Assembly: GCA_038207745.1 (NCBI GenBank)
Contig: JBBQZL010000107.1
Location: 1 to 9,254, forward strand
Reading direction: 5' to 3'
Source: JBBQZL01 sp038207745
GTDB taxonomy: Bacteria; Actinomycetota; Thermoleophilia; Solirubrobacterales; 70-9
Length of the DNA: 9,254 bases
The notes beneath the pieces were generated by a model. It saw nothing but the letters and a program-made list of their open reading frames with translations. It made no database searches and was not told where the DNA came from. The position numbers and the translations under genes are program-made. Within the stretch, counting starts at the first letter, position 1. Each line of letters opens with the position of its first letter. Positions 1 to 7,600 of the stretch are shown here, piece after piece.

Positions 1-449
1 ACGTCGATGATCACGATCTGCTTGAGACCGAAGCTGTATGCGACCTGGGCGACGCCGTAACCGGCGACCATCAGGCCGACCTCCCAGCCGACCGCAAGAA
101 ACGCGATCGCCAGCGCACCGATCGCCAGGCATACCGAGATGGTCCATGCCGAGCGAATCTCGAGCTCTCCGGCGGCGATCGGCCGGAAGCGCTTCTTCGG
201 ATGAAGGCGGTCGAGCTCCACGTCGTTCAGGTCATTGATGAAGTAGCCGGCGCTCGAGATCATGCAGAAGGCGACGAAGGTGATCAGCGCCTGGATGACC
301 GGGTCGATCTGGTCGACCTGGCCCGAGAAGAGCAGCCCGGCAAAGACGAGTACGTTCTTGACCCACTCGTGCGGGCGGGCAGTCTTGAGCGCGGCCCTTG
401 GTGGGGACCGACGCGCGCGCTGGGGTTCTTCGAGGGCTGCCGTTTCCAT
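1..449 (-). CDS. ubiA: UbiA-family prenyltransferase, decaprenyl-phosphate phosphoribosyltransferase-like (3' end outside window)
   Basis: Integral-membrane prenyltransferase of the UbiA superfamily. The closest recognisable type is decaprenyl-phosphate phosphoribosyltransferase (mycobacterial Rv3806c), which joins PRPP to polyprenyl phosphate on the way to decaprenyl-phosphoryl-arabinose. Seen: about 149 codons, with RPHEWVKNVLVFAGLLF near residue 25, the first Asp-rich metal/diphosphate motif NDLNDVELD (NDxxDxxxD), then RLHPKKRFRPIAAGEL and YSFGLKQIVIID at the cut edge. Hydrophobic segments flank these motifs. The second Asp-rich motif and the remaining helices lie beyond base 1. The chosen start is the ATG at 449-447, with GGTG six bases upstream; an in-frame GTG at 458-456 is an alternative. 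It lies 78 bp after the agpS stop on the same strand. That gap has no clear terminator and only a weak TACCCT -10-like hexamer, so co-transcription is likely. The family call is firm; the exact substrate is inferred from N-terminal motifs only. Confidence 0.88.
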   Translation of the reverse strand, partial: METAALEEPQRARRSPPRAALKTARPHEWVKNVLVFAGLLFSGQVDQIDPVIQALITFVAFCMISSAGYFINDLNDVELDRLHPKKRFRPIAAGELEIRSAWTISVCLAIGALAIAFLAVGWEVGLMVAGYGVAQVAYSFGLKQIVIID

Positions 450-527
450 CTTGATCACCGGTGGTGCCTGTTCACATGGCCGCGGGAAGCGGAGATGCGA
501 AGCCGGAAGGGTAGCGATGAAAACCGT

Positions 528-2135
528 TCAGGGGTCGATCAGGACCCCGGGGTTGAGCACCGCGGCCGGGTCCAGCTCCGCCTTCGCCGCCCTCAGTGCG
601 GCCGCAAACGGGGCCGGACGCTGCCGGTCGTACCAGGGTCTGTGGTCACGCCCGACCGCGTGATGGTGCGTGATCGTCCCGCCTCCTCCGATCAGGGCCT
701 CGGAGGCCGCAGCCTTGATCTCGTCCCACTGCTCGAGCTCCGATCCACGCCTGGCCGGGGCGACGACTGTGAAGTACGGGGCGCATCCGTCGGGGTAGAC
801 GTGGGTGAGTCGGCAGCTGACCCTGGGCGCGCCCTCACCGTCGACCGGGGCCCCGGTGACCCTGGCGACGCTGCGCCGCGTCGCGTCGATCACCTCGGCA
901 TGGAAGTCCTCGAACCGGTCCCAGGTGATCGCGGTCTCAAAGGTCTCGGTGAGGATGCCGCAGGCAATCAGACTGTCTCGCAGATAGGGGACCTGGAGGA
1001 AGGCCGATCGCCACGAATCCGCTGTCTCCGACCGGCCGCCTTCGGGTTTGGGGTCCTGCGGTTGACCGCCGTGTTCACGCGCGATCCCCACCGCGGTCTC
1101 GAGTTGCCCATCGACGGGGAGATGGGCGGACTCGAACCCGAGCAACAGCAGCGCCGATCCACCATCACCGGCTCCCATCAGCTGTGCCTCGGTCGCGTCG
1201 ATCACCCTGCAGTTGGATGGGTTGATCCGTGCCTGTGCGATTGCCCGGGCGGCCTCGGCGCCCTCGGTGAAGGAGTCGAACTCGACGGTTCTCGAGGCGC
1301 GAAAGCCGGGGCGCTCGCGCACCCTCATCCATGCCTCGGTGATCACACCGAGGGTGCCCTCGGACCCGATCAGCATGCGGTCCGGAGAGGGACCGGCGCC
1401 CGAGCCGGGGAGCCGGCGGCTGATCCAATCGCCGCGCGGCGTGACCGCGCGGATCGACTCGACCAGATCATCGATATGAGTCTCGCCGGTCGCGAAGTGC
1501 CCGCCCGCGCGGGTTGCGATCCAGCCGCCGAGGGTCGAGTACTCGAATGATTGGGGAAAATGGCGCAGGGTCAACCCGTGCTCTGCAAGTGCGGACTCGA
1601 GAGCGGGACCCTTGATCCCGGCGCCGATCCGTGCAGCGAGAGAGACCGGGTCGACCTCGACAAGCCTGTCGAGCGAGCCGAGATCGAGGCTGACCACCGG
1701 TCGGTCGAGGTCCGGCAGCCGCGCCTCGACCCCGCCGCAGACGCTTGTTCCACCGCCGTACGGGATCACCGCGGCATTCTGGTCCTCCGCCCAGGCGAGG
1801 ACGTCCTCCACCTCGTTGCCGTCACGGGGGAAGGCGACAAGATCGGGTGGGTTTTCAAACTCGCCCCGGAAGCCGCGAACCAGATCCCGGTACGCGCACC
1901 CCAGGGTGTGCGAGACCCGGTCGCGGTGTCCATCGCTGAACATCCCCGGCAGGGCGCTTGGCGTCTTCAGCCGCGGCGACCGGATCTCGACATCTTCAAG
2001 GGCGACCGGAAGGGTGGCCTCAGAGCCGAACCCGAGCATCTGGCGGGCACCCGTCGCAACCGCCTCGAGTTGATCCACCGACTGCTGCTGATCTTCATAT
2101 CCCCATCCCCAGTGCTTGAGGTGCCGGACAGACAC
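528..2135 (-). CDS. agpS: Alkyldihydroxyacetonephosphate synthase (AGPS-like FAD enzyme)
   Basis: FAD enzyme of the vanillyl-alcohol-oxidase/PCMH fold that replaces the acyl group of acyl-DHAP with a fatty alcohol, giving alkyl-DHAP, the step that forms the ether bond. Seen in 535 residues: the N-terminal LKHWGWG signature (6-12); the FAD diphosphate loop PYGGGTSVCGG (125-135); PQSFEYSTLGGWIATRAGG (194-212) with His192 just before it, matching the active-site His of animal AGPS; GSEGTLGVITEAWMRV (257-272); PYLRDS with Arg386, matching the substrate Arg; THVYPDG with Tyr447, matching the catalytic Tyr; and the triple His at 490-492 in THHHAVGRDHRPWYDRQRP. Length is normal for bacterial members. 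The start is GTG, five bases after the stop of the upstream reductase, with AGGA overlapping that stop, so translational coupling is likely. No catalytic residue appears missing. DprE1-type and glycolate-oxidase-type relatives are less likely because they lack this combination of motifs. Confidence 0.9.
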   Translation of the reverse strand: MSVRHLKHWGWGYEDQQQSVDQLEAVATGARQMLGFGSEATLPVALEDVEIRSPRLKTPSALPGMFSDGHRDRVSHTLGCAYRDLVRGFRGEFENPPDLVAFPRDGNEVEDVLAWAEDQNAAVIPYGGGTSVCGGVEARLPDLDRPVVSLDLGSLDRLVEVDPVSLAARIGAGIKGPALESALAEHGLTLRHFPQSFEYSTLGGWIATRAGGHFATGETHIDDLVESIRAVTPRGDWISRRLPGSGAGPSPDRMLIGSEGTLGVITEAWMRVRERPGFRASRTVEFDSFTEGAEAARAIAQARINPSNCRVIDATEAQLMGAGDGGSALLLLGFESAHLPVDGQLETAVGIAREHGGQPQDPKPEGGRSETADSWRSAFLQVPYLRDSLIACGILTETFETAITWDRFEDFHAEVIDATRRSVARVTGAPVDGEGAPRVSCRLTHVYPDGCAPYFTVVAPARRGSELEQWDEIKAAASEALIGGGGTITHHHAVGRDHRPWYDRQRPAPFAAALRAAKAELDPAAVLNPGVLIDP

Positions 2136-2140
2136 CCGTC

Positions 2141-4138
2141 CTACCAGTGGACGCCGCGCATCAGATGGGCAAATGCAACGCCCTCTGTGGAGACGGCCTT
2201 GTCGGGGGCGCCCTCCCCCTCCTTCTCGCCCTTTGCAGCCTTGGATTCGGGGAACAGCTTGTAGCCGGTGTTGAGGAGCGCATCGGAGGCCTTCGGCGCA
2301 ATCGAGTAGAGCGCCTCCCCGAAGGTCCCGAGCTTGGTCGCAACCTTCTTCGGCTTGCTGACCATCGCCTCGGTGATCATCTCGGCTGCCTCGTCGGGGG
2401 CGATCGTCGGAAACGCGTCGTACATCTTTGTCGGCGCGATCATCGGTGTCCGGACCAATGGCATGTGGATCGTCGTGATGTGGACACGGTCATCGACGAT
2501 CTCGGAGGCGATGCAGCGGCTGAATGCATCGAGCGCGGCCTTCGAGGCGACGTAGGCCGAGAACCTCGGCGTGTTCGTCTGGACGCCGATCGAGCTGATG
2601 TTGATGATGTGGCCGCTCTTTCGCTCGCGCATGTTCGGGAGCAACTGGAGGATCAACTTGAGGGCGCCGAAGTAGTTGAGCTGCATGGTCCGCTCGTAGT
2701 CATGAAAGCGGTCATACGAAAGCCCGACCGAGCGCCTGATCGAGCGGCCGGCGTTGTTGACCAGAATGTCGACGCGACCGTGCTGCGCGAGGACCTCTGT
2801 GGTCATCCTCTCGATGTCATCGACGTCGGAGAGATCGCAGCGATGGATGTGTGCCTCGCCGCCCGCCTCCTCGATCTCCGCCCTGATCTCCTCGAGCTTT
2901 TCGGGTGAGCGGGCAACCAGGAGCACGGTCGCCCCAGCTTCGGCGGCCTTTGAGGCAGCTGCCTTGCCGATTCCCGACGAGGCGCCGGTGATCATCACGA
3001 TCTTGCCGCCGATTGCTCCCGAAAGCGAGCGATCCTTGAACAGATCAGGGTCGAGATTGCGCTCCCAATAATCCCAGAGCTTGTCCGAGTAGGTCTCGAG
3101 TGGCGGCACGGAGATGCCGGACCCCTCGAGTGCGGCAAGCGTGTTGGTGCAGTCGAATCTGGTCGGGTAGTTGATGTACATGAGGACGGAATCCGGGATG
3201 CCGAGATCGTTGAGAACCTGGTTTCGGATCCGCTTCACCGGCGGAAGCATCATCAACCCGGAGCGCACCGCGGGGGGAACCACGTCAACCATCTTCGGGT
3301 CGAGACGCATCGACATCTGCGGCGCATGGGCGGACCTCGAGAAGAGGTTGATCACCTGACCGGCGGTCTTCGGCTTCGGATCGGTCAACGAGAAGGCCAT
3401 GCCGTCGAGATCCGGCAGGTGGCTGATGTGGTCGATCGCGTCAGCAACGAAATCAACCGGGACGAGATTGATCTGCTTGCCCTCGATGCCGATCGTCGGC
3501 GCCCACTGGGGAAGCGCCGCCCGGAGGCGCTGGATCAGCTTGAAGAAGTAGTAGGGACCATCGATCTTGTCGATCTCGCCGTTCTCCGAGTTGCCGACCA
3601 CGATCCCCGGCCTGTAGACCCGCCAGGGCCGCTTGTACTGCTCGCGGACGATGCGCTCGGACTCGTGCTTGGTCCGGAAGTAGGGGTTGGTGTCGAGATT
3701 CTCGGCCTCGTCGAACATCTCCTCGCGCCAGGTGCCCTTGAAGAGCCCGGCTGTTGCAATCGAGCTGACCAGATGGAAGACGCCCGCCTCAACGGACTCG
3801 GCCAGCTCGGTCGCATGGATCGTGCCGGCGATGTTGGCGACCTGTTGAGAGTCCGCATCCGCGGTCATGTCGTATACCGCGGCAAGGTGGTAGAAGTGGT
3901 CGATTCTGCCCTTGAGAGTCGCGATCTCCCCGTCAGCGACACCGAGCCCGGGCTTCGAGAGATCGCCGACGACGGGGACCACGCGTTGATCATCGACGCC
4001 CCATCGATTCAGCAGCTCCTCGAGCTTGCCCCTGGAGCCCTCGCGGACAAGGACGTGGATCGTTCCCTCTCGCTCGAGCAGGCGCTCGACAAGGTTGCGA
4101 CCGATAAATCCGGTTGCTCCGGTGACGAAGTACTCCAT
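2141..4138 (-). CDS. acrA1: Two-domain (double SDR) fatty acyl-CoA reductase, AcrA1-like
   Basis: A 665-residue fusion of two NAD(P)-dependent short-chain dehydrogenase domains, like mycobacterial AcrA1 (about 650 residues). Residues 1-360 form an extended SDR with TGATGFIG (6-13), LAAVYD, SS at 125-126 and the Tyr153-x3-Lys157 dyad (YFRTK). A linker containing DYWERNLDPDLFKDRS leads to a classical SDR at about 377-665. This has TGASSGIG (384-391), NNAG (461-464), Ser515/Ser516 and Tyr529-x3-Lys533 (YVASK). It closely resembles Acinetobacter Acr1 fatty acyl-CoA reductase through NNAGRSIRR, FERTMQLNYFGA-like and MPLVRTPMIAPTK stretches to a terminal HW. Inference: the C-terminal half reduces acyl-CoA to aldehyde and the N-terminal half may reduce aldehyde to alcohol. 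The start is the ATG at 4138-4136, behind a near-perfect Shine-Dalgarno; a longer in-frame reading to 4210 is rejected because the Rossmann strand begins at this Met. It is the first gene of the minus-strand operon. Confidence 0.9.
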   Translation of the reverse strand: MEYFVTGATGFIGRNLVERLLEREGTIHVLVREGSRGKLEELLNRWGVDDQRVVPVVGDLSKPGLGVADGEIATLKGRIDHFYHLAAVYDMTADADSQQVANIAGTIHATELAESVEAGVFHLVSSIATAGLFKGTWREEMFDEAENLDTNPYFRTKHESERIVREQYKRPWRVYRPGIVVGNSENGEIDKIDGPYYFFKLIQRLRAALPQWAPTIGIEGKQINLVPVDFVADAIDHISHLPDLDGMAFSLTDPKPKTAGQVINLFSRSAHAPQMSMRLDPKMVDVVPPAVRSGLMMLPPVKRIRNQVLNDLGIPDSVLMYINYPTRFDCTNTLAALEGSGISVPPLETYSDKLWDYWERNLDPDLFKDRSLSGAIGGKIVMITGASSGIGKAAASKAAEAGATVLLVARSPEKLEEIRAEIEEAGGEAHIHRCDLSDVDDIERMTTEVLAQHGRVDILVNNAGRSIRRSVGLSYDRFHDYERTMQLNYFGALKLILQLLPNMRERKSGHIINISSIGVQTNTPRFSAYVASKAALDAFSRCIASEIVDDRVHITTIHMPLVRTPMIAPTKMYDAFPTIAPDEAAEMITEAMVSKPKKVATKLGTFGEALYSIAPKASDALLNTGYKLFPESKAAKGEKEGEGAPDKAVSTEGVAFAHLMRGVHW

Positions 4139-4141
4139 CTT

Positions 4142-4149
4142 TCCTCCTT
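4142..4149 (-). promoter_or_regulatory. Strong Shine-Dalgarno that fixes the acyl-CoA reductase start
   Basis: On the minus strand AAGGAGGA ends three bases before the ATG at 4138-4136 (GGAGG core plus short spacer). It is the best ribosome binding site in the window. It decides between this ATG and in-frame starts further upstream, which have no comparable site. Confidence 0.85.
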
Positions 4150-4185
4150 GCGGGCCCCGGAACCCCATGATCCGGCGTCGCCCGG

Positions 4186-4191
4186 ACCCTA
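4186..4191 (-). promoter_or_regulatory. Candidate -10 box for the minus-strand lipid operon
   Basis: The minus strand reads TAGGGT (TAnnnT) here, about 48 bases upstream of the reductase ATG, predicting a 5' UTR of about 40 nt that carries the strong Shine-Dalgarno. No convincing -35 hexamer is seen at 16-18 bp. It overlaps the opposite-strand -10 candidate by two bases. Weak on sequence alone; supported mainly by position. Confidence 0.35.
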
Positions 4192-4195
4192 CACT
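4190..4195 (+). promoter_or_regulatory. Candidate -10 box for a leaderless zinc-ribbon mRNA
   Basis: TACACT (TAnnnT) ends seven bases before the ATG at 4203, so transcription would begin at or next to the start codon. This is the usual geometry of leaderless actinobacterial mRNAs. It agrees with the absence of any Shine-Dalgarno before that ATG. No clear -35 is visible. The leaderless call is inference from spacing. Confidence 0.45.
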
Positions 4196-4202
4196 CTGAT
4201 TG

Positions 4203-4502
4203 ATGGGCATTCATCACGACCCGTTCGATCCGATCCGCCCGGTTGGTGAGAGACGCGCGCGTGCTGCCGATATCGGGCAGGAATCCCGGGTCGCCCGGGA
4301 CGGCATCGAGGTGATCGCCCACGGTGCATTGGTCTGCCCCGCGTGCTCGGCTCCGGTGGTCACCGGCGCCCCGGTGCCCGTCGCCTCGAGCCTTCAATGC
4401 GGCTTCTGCGAGCACGCCGGACGCGCCCGGACCTTTCTCGTCCGCGATGTATACGACACCCTTGCCAATGAGGTCTATCTGATTGCAAGGCTTAGAATCT
4501 GA
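4203..4502 (+). CDS. Small zinc-ribbon protein, function unknown
   Basis: A 99-residue soluble protein I cannot assign to a named family. It has two Cys pairs, CPAC (45-48) and CGFC (66-69), 17 residues apart, the pattern of a zinc ribbon or rubredoxin-like knuckle. After the second pair comes RARTFLVRDVYDTLANEVYLIARL, here split as RARTFLVRDVYD (74-85) and TLANEVYLIARL (86-97), an ordered beta-rich C-terminus that looks constrained. The first 30 residues are polar and Arg-rich. The start is taken as ATG 4203; a TTG immediately before it in frame is also possible. There is no ribosome binding site, and a -10-like hexamer lies seven bases upstream. It is divergent from the lipid operon and 123 bp before the 2-oxoglutarate dehydrogenase gene, which has its own promoter. 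Support is the paired-Cys architecture and its fit to an otherwise empty interval; the Cys pairs argue against a chance ORF. Confidence 0.7.
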   Translation: MGIHHDPFDPIRPVGERRARAADIGQESRVARDGIEVIAHGALVCPACSAPVVTGAPVPVASSLQCGFCEHAGRARTFLVRDVYDTLANEVYLIARLRI

Positions 4503-4549
4503 AGACCCGTTTCCGAGTCGCAGGTACGCAATTCCGGTTGCCGTTGCAA

Positions 4550-4580
4550 GGGTTCCACTTATGCAGACTTGGCGGAACCC
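4550..4580. repeat. 7-bp inverted repeat spanning the kgd promoter -35
   Basis: GGGTTCC at 4550-4556 and GGAACCC at 4574-4580 are exact reverse complements separated by 17 bases. The right arm shares one base with the -35 box at 4569-4574. The arrangement suits a dimeric regulator controlling the 2-oxoglutarate dehydrogenase gene, but arms of this length can also occur by chance. Confidence 0.35.
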
Positions 4581-4596
4581 CACGATTGGCTAGAGT
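4569..4596 (+). promoter_or_regulatory. Sigma70-like promoter of the 2-oxoglutarate dehydrogenase fusion gene
   Basis: TTGGCG (4569-4574), a 16-bp spacer, and TAGAGT (4591-4596). The predicted transcription start near 4603 gives a 5' UTR of about 22 nt containing GGAG at 4612-4615, ten bases before the ATG at 4626. An earlier -10-like TAGAAT at 4493-4498 overlaps the end of the zinc-ribbon gene, lacks a -35, and is considered weaker. Confidence 0.6.
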
Positions 4597-4625
4597 CCGA
4601 GAAAGCGTGTCGGAGCCCAGCAACC

Positions 4626-7600
4626 ATGCTTGAGATCCAAATGCCCGAGATGGGCGAATCGGTCACCGAGGGAACGGTCCTCGAGTGGCACGTAGCCGAA
4701 GGCGATTCCGTCGAAGAGGGACAGACGATCGTCGAGGTCTCGACCGACAAGGTTGATGCCGAGGTCCCGGCCCCCACAGCCGGAGTGATCACCAAGCTGC
4801 TGGTCAGCGTCGACGACGAGATTCCAGTCGGCTCGGTTCTCGCGCAGATGGAGCCCGGCGACGCAGCGGCCGACGGCGCGTCTGCGAGCCCAAAGGACGC
4901 CACAGCTTCGGATTCCGCAGCAGAAGGTGCGGTTGCCGACAGGGATGCAGCAGCCGGCGACGGCGATGCGCCGGCGACCGCGACCGCTTCATCCCCGGCC
5001 GCGGCCGGCCGATCCGATCCAAACGTCCGCGCCACCCCCGTCGCCCGCCGGGCGGCCGCAGCCGGTGGCATCGACCTCGCCGGCGTGAGCGGATCCGGAC
5101 TCGCCGGCAAGGTGACCAAGAGCGACGTCCTCTCCTCGTCAAACGGTTCGGCAGCTGCAGCCGCGCCCGAGCTTCCGGAGGGCGCCTCCGAGAAGCAGCT
5201 GCGCGGACCGGCCGGAATGCTGGCCAAGGCGATGAACGAAAGTCTCGCCGTACCGACTGCAACCTCGTTCAGGACGATCGCCGTCGACACCCTCGACGCG
5301 AAGCGCAAGGCGCTGAATCTGGCCCTCAAGGAGCACGGGATGAAGGTTTCCTTCACCCACCTGGTTGCCTGGGCGATCGTCAGGGCCGCAGCCGATTGGC
5401 CGTCGATGTCGAGGCACTACGTCCAGCGCGACGGCAAGTCCTTCCTGATCGACGACGGCACGGTGAACCTGGGAATAGCCGTCGATGTCGAGCGCAAGGA
5501 CGGCTCCCGCAGCCTCATGGTCCCCGCGATCAAGGGAGCCGACACCCAGGACTTCATCCGATTCCACGCCAGCTATGAACACCTGATCAAGAGGACGCGT
5601 GACAACAAGCTCACCGCTGATGACTTCCAGGGCACCAACATCACCCTGACCAATCCGGGTGGGCTTGGAACGGTCGCCTCGGTGCCGAGACTGATGAGCG
5701 GGCAGGGGACGATCATCGCCACCGGCTCGATCGCCTACCCGCCGGAGTGGCTGCATGCGACCGCGGATCGCATCCACCAGCTTGGTGTCTCCAAGGTGAT
5801 GACGATGACGTCCACCTACGACCATCGAATCATCCAGGGTGCCGAGTCCGGCGCCTTCCTGCGCCGCATGGAGCAGCTGCTCCAGGGTGAGGACGGGTTC
5901 TACGAGTCGGTTGCCGATGACCTCGGCCTACCTGAGTCGATCGTCCATCTTGCCTACCCCGCGTCCGCTTCGTCACCGCCGCTCGGAACCTCGGCGGGAG
6001 CAGTCAGCTCGGCCGCCCGGCAGGCTCCCGGGTCCGAGCTCCTGCAGGCCGTTCAGGCCGCAAGCTCGCTGCTCAAGGCCTACCGGACCCACGGCCATCT
6101 GGCCGCCGACCTCGACCCGCTCGGATCCGAGCGCAAGGGCGACCCGGGGCTGCAGCCCGAGAACCTCAACCTGACTCCCGAGCTGATGTCACAGATCCCC
6201 GCGGAGATCCTCCGGATCGGGGTCGAGGGCGAGACCCTGCTCGAGGTCCTGCCGCGGATGCGCGATGCCTACTGTGGCACCACCGGCTACCAGGTGGAGC
6301 ACCTCTCCTCGCATCAGCAGGGGGTCTGGCTGCGCGATATGATCGAGACGCGCGCCTTCTTGGATCCGCTGCCCGACGCGGATAAGAAGCGACTCCTCCT
6401 CCGGTTGATCGATGTCCATGAGTTCGAGCGCTTCCTCGAGCGGACCTATCTCGGCCAGAAAGTGTTCTCGATCCAGGGGCTCGACGTCACAGTGCCGATG
6501 CTCGACGAGCTTGTCACCCTGGCCCTGCGAGCCGGCGCCAAGGATGTCGTCTTCGGGATGGCACATCGCGGCAGGCTCTCGGTGCTCGCTCACAACCTCG
6601 GGCGTCCCGTCGATTCGATCTTCGCCGAGTTCGAGGGTTCAAAGCAGATCGATGCTGTCAAGGCGGTTGCCGCGATCCCGCACGATAGCACCAGCGACGT
6701 CAAGTACCACTACGGTCACCAGGGGACCTACGAGACCGACCAGGGCGAGAAGATCTCGGTGATCCTGAAGCCGAACCCGAGCCACCTCGAGTTCGTCGAT
6801 CCGGTCGTCGAAGGCTCGGCGAGATACATGCAGTCGGAGTTCGACGGGCCGAAGATCACCCGCGACACGATGATCGCAGTCCCGGTTCTGCTCCATGGCG
6901 ACGCGGCATTCCCGGGTCAGGGAGTCGTCGCCGAGACGTTCAACCTCCAGTCGCTTGCCGGATACACGACCGGTGGCACGGTCCACATCATCCAGGACAA
7001 TCAGGTCGGTTTCACCACCGAGCCGACCGATGCCCGCTCGACGCCGTACGCGGCAGACATGGCGAAAGGTTTCAACGTCCCGATCATCCATGTCAATGCC
7101 GATGACGTCGAGGCCTGCTCATACGCGATCCGGCTTGCGATGGCCTACCGCGAGAGATGGCAGCGCGACATCGTCATCGACCTGATCGGCTATCGCCGCT
7201 TCGGCCACAACGAAACCGATGAGCCCGCCTACACCCAGCCGCTGATGGCCGCAAAGATCAAGTCGCACCCTCCCGTCTCCGAGATCTACGCCGAGAAGCT
7301 GATCAAGAGCGGTGTGGTCAGCGCCGAGGAGGTCGAGGAGGCATCGGCGAGGCGCAAGGAGGAGATGTCGGGCGCGCTGAAGAGCCTGCGCAGCAAGATG
7401 GAGGCCGGCGACTACGAGGATCCGACCGTCACCACCTCCGCGACCGGTGAACTTGATCGGAGCGCGAGCCCGCCGGTCGCCACCACGGTCGCCGAGGACA
7501 AGCTTCGCGCGCTCGACGCCGAGCTGCTCCGTGTTCCCGAGAGCTTCGCGATCCATCGCAAACTCCGTAAGCCGCTCGGCCGTCGTACCGATGCGATGGA

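Noticed and set aside
1..449. Archaeal-type ether-lipid prenyltransferase (DGGGP synthase), suggested by the neighbouring ether-lipid genes
   Set aside because: Both are UbiA members, but the RPHEWVKN and RLHPKKRFRPIAAG stretches match decaprenyl-phosphate phosphoribosyltransferases. The substrate is still not proven because the gene is cut.
201..1550. Long plus-strand open frame (449 codons)
   Set aside because: Antisense to agpS and ubiA, both of which have clear family motifs. Its translation is low-complexity, Arg/Gly/Asp-rich and matches no family.
528..4138. DprE1/DprE2 (decaprenylphosphoryl-ribose epimerase) identity for the FAD enzyme and SDR
   Set aside because: The FAD enzyme has AGPS-specific LKHWGWG, YLRD, VYPDG and HHH motifs, and the SDR is a double-domain Acr1-like protein, unlike single-domain DprE2.
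3326..4249. Plus-strand open frame of 307 codons
   Set aside because: Antisense to the N-terminal SDR domain. It is a by-product of high GC and shows no recognisable motif.
3990..4583. Minus-strand open frame of 197 codons
   Set aside because: Covers the zinc-ribbon gene and the reductase 5' end in the wrong frame, with no motif or ribosome binding site.
4569..4625. TTG at 4569 as start of the 2-oxoglutarate dehydrogenase fusion
   Set aside because: It falls in the -35 box and would put the -10 box inside the coding sequence. The lipoyl domain begins at the ATG at 4626, which has GGAG upstream.
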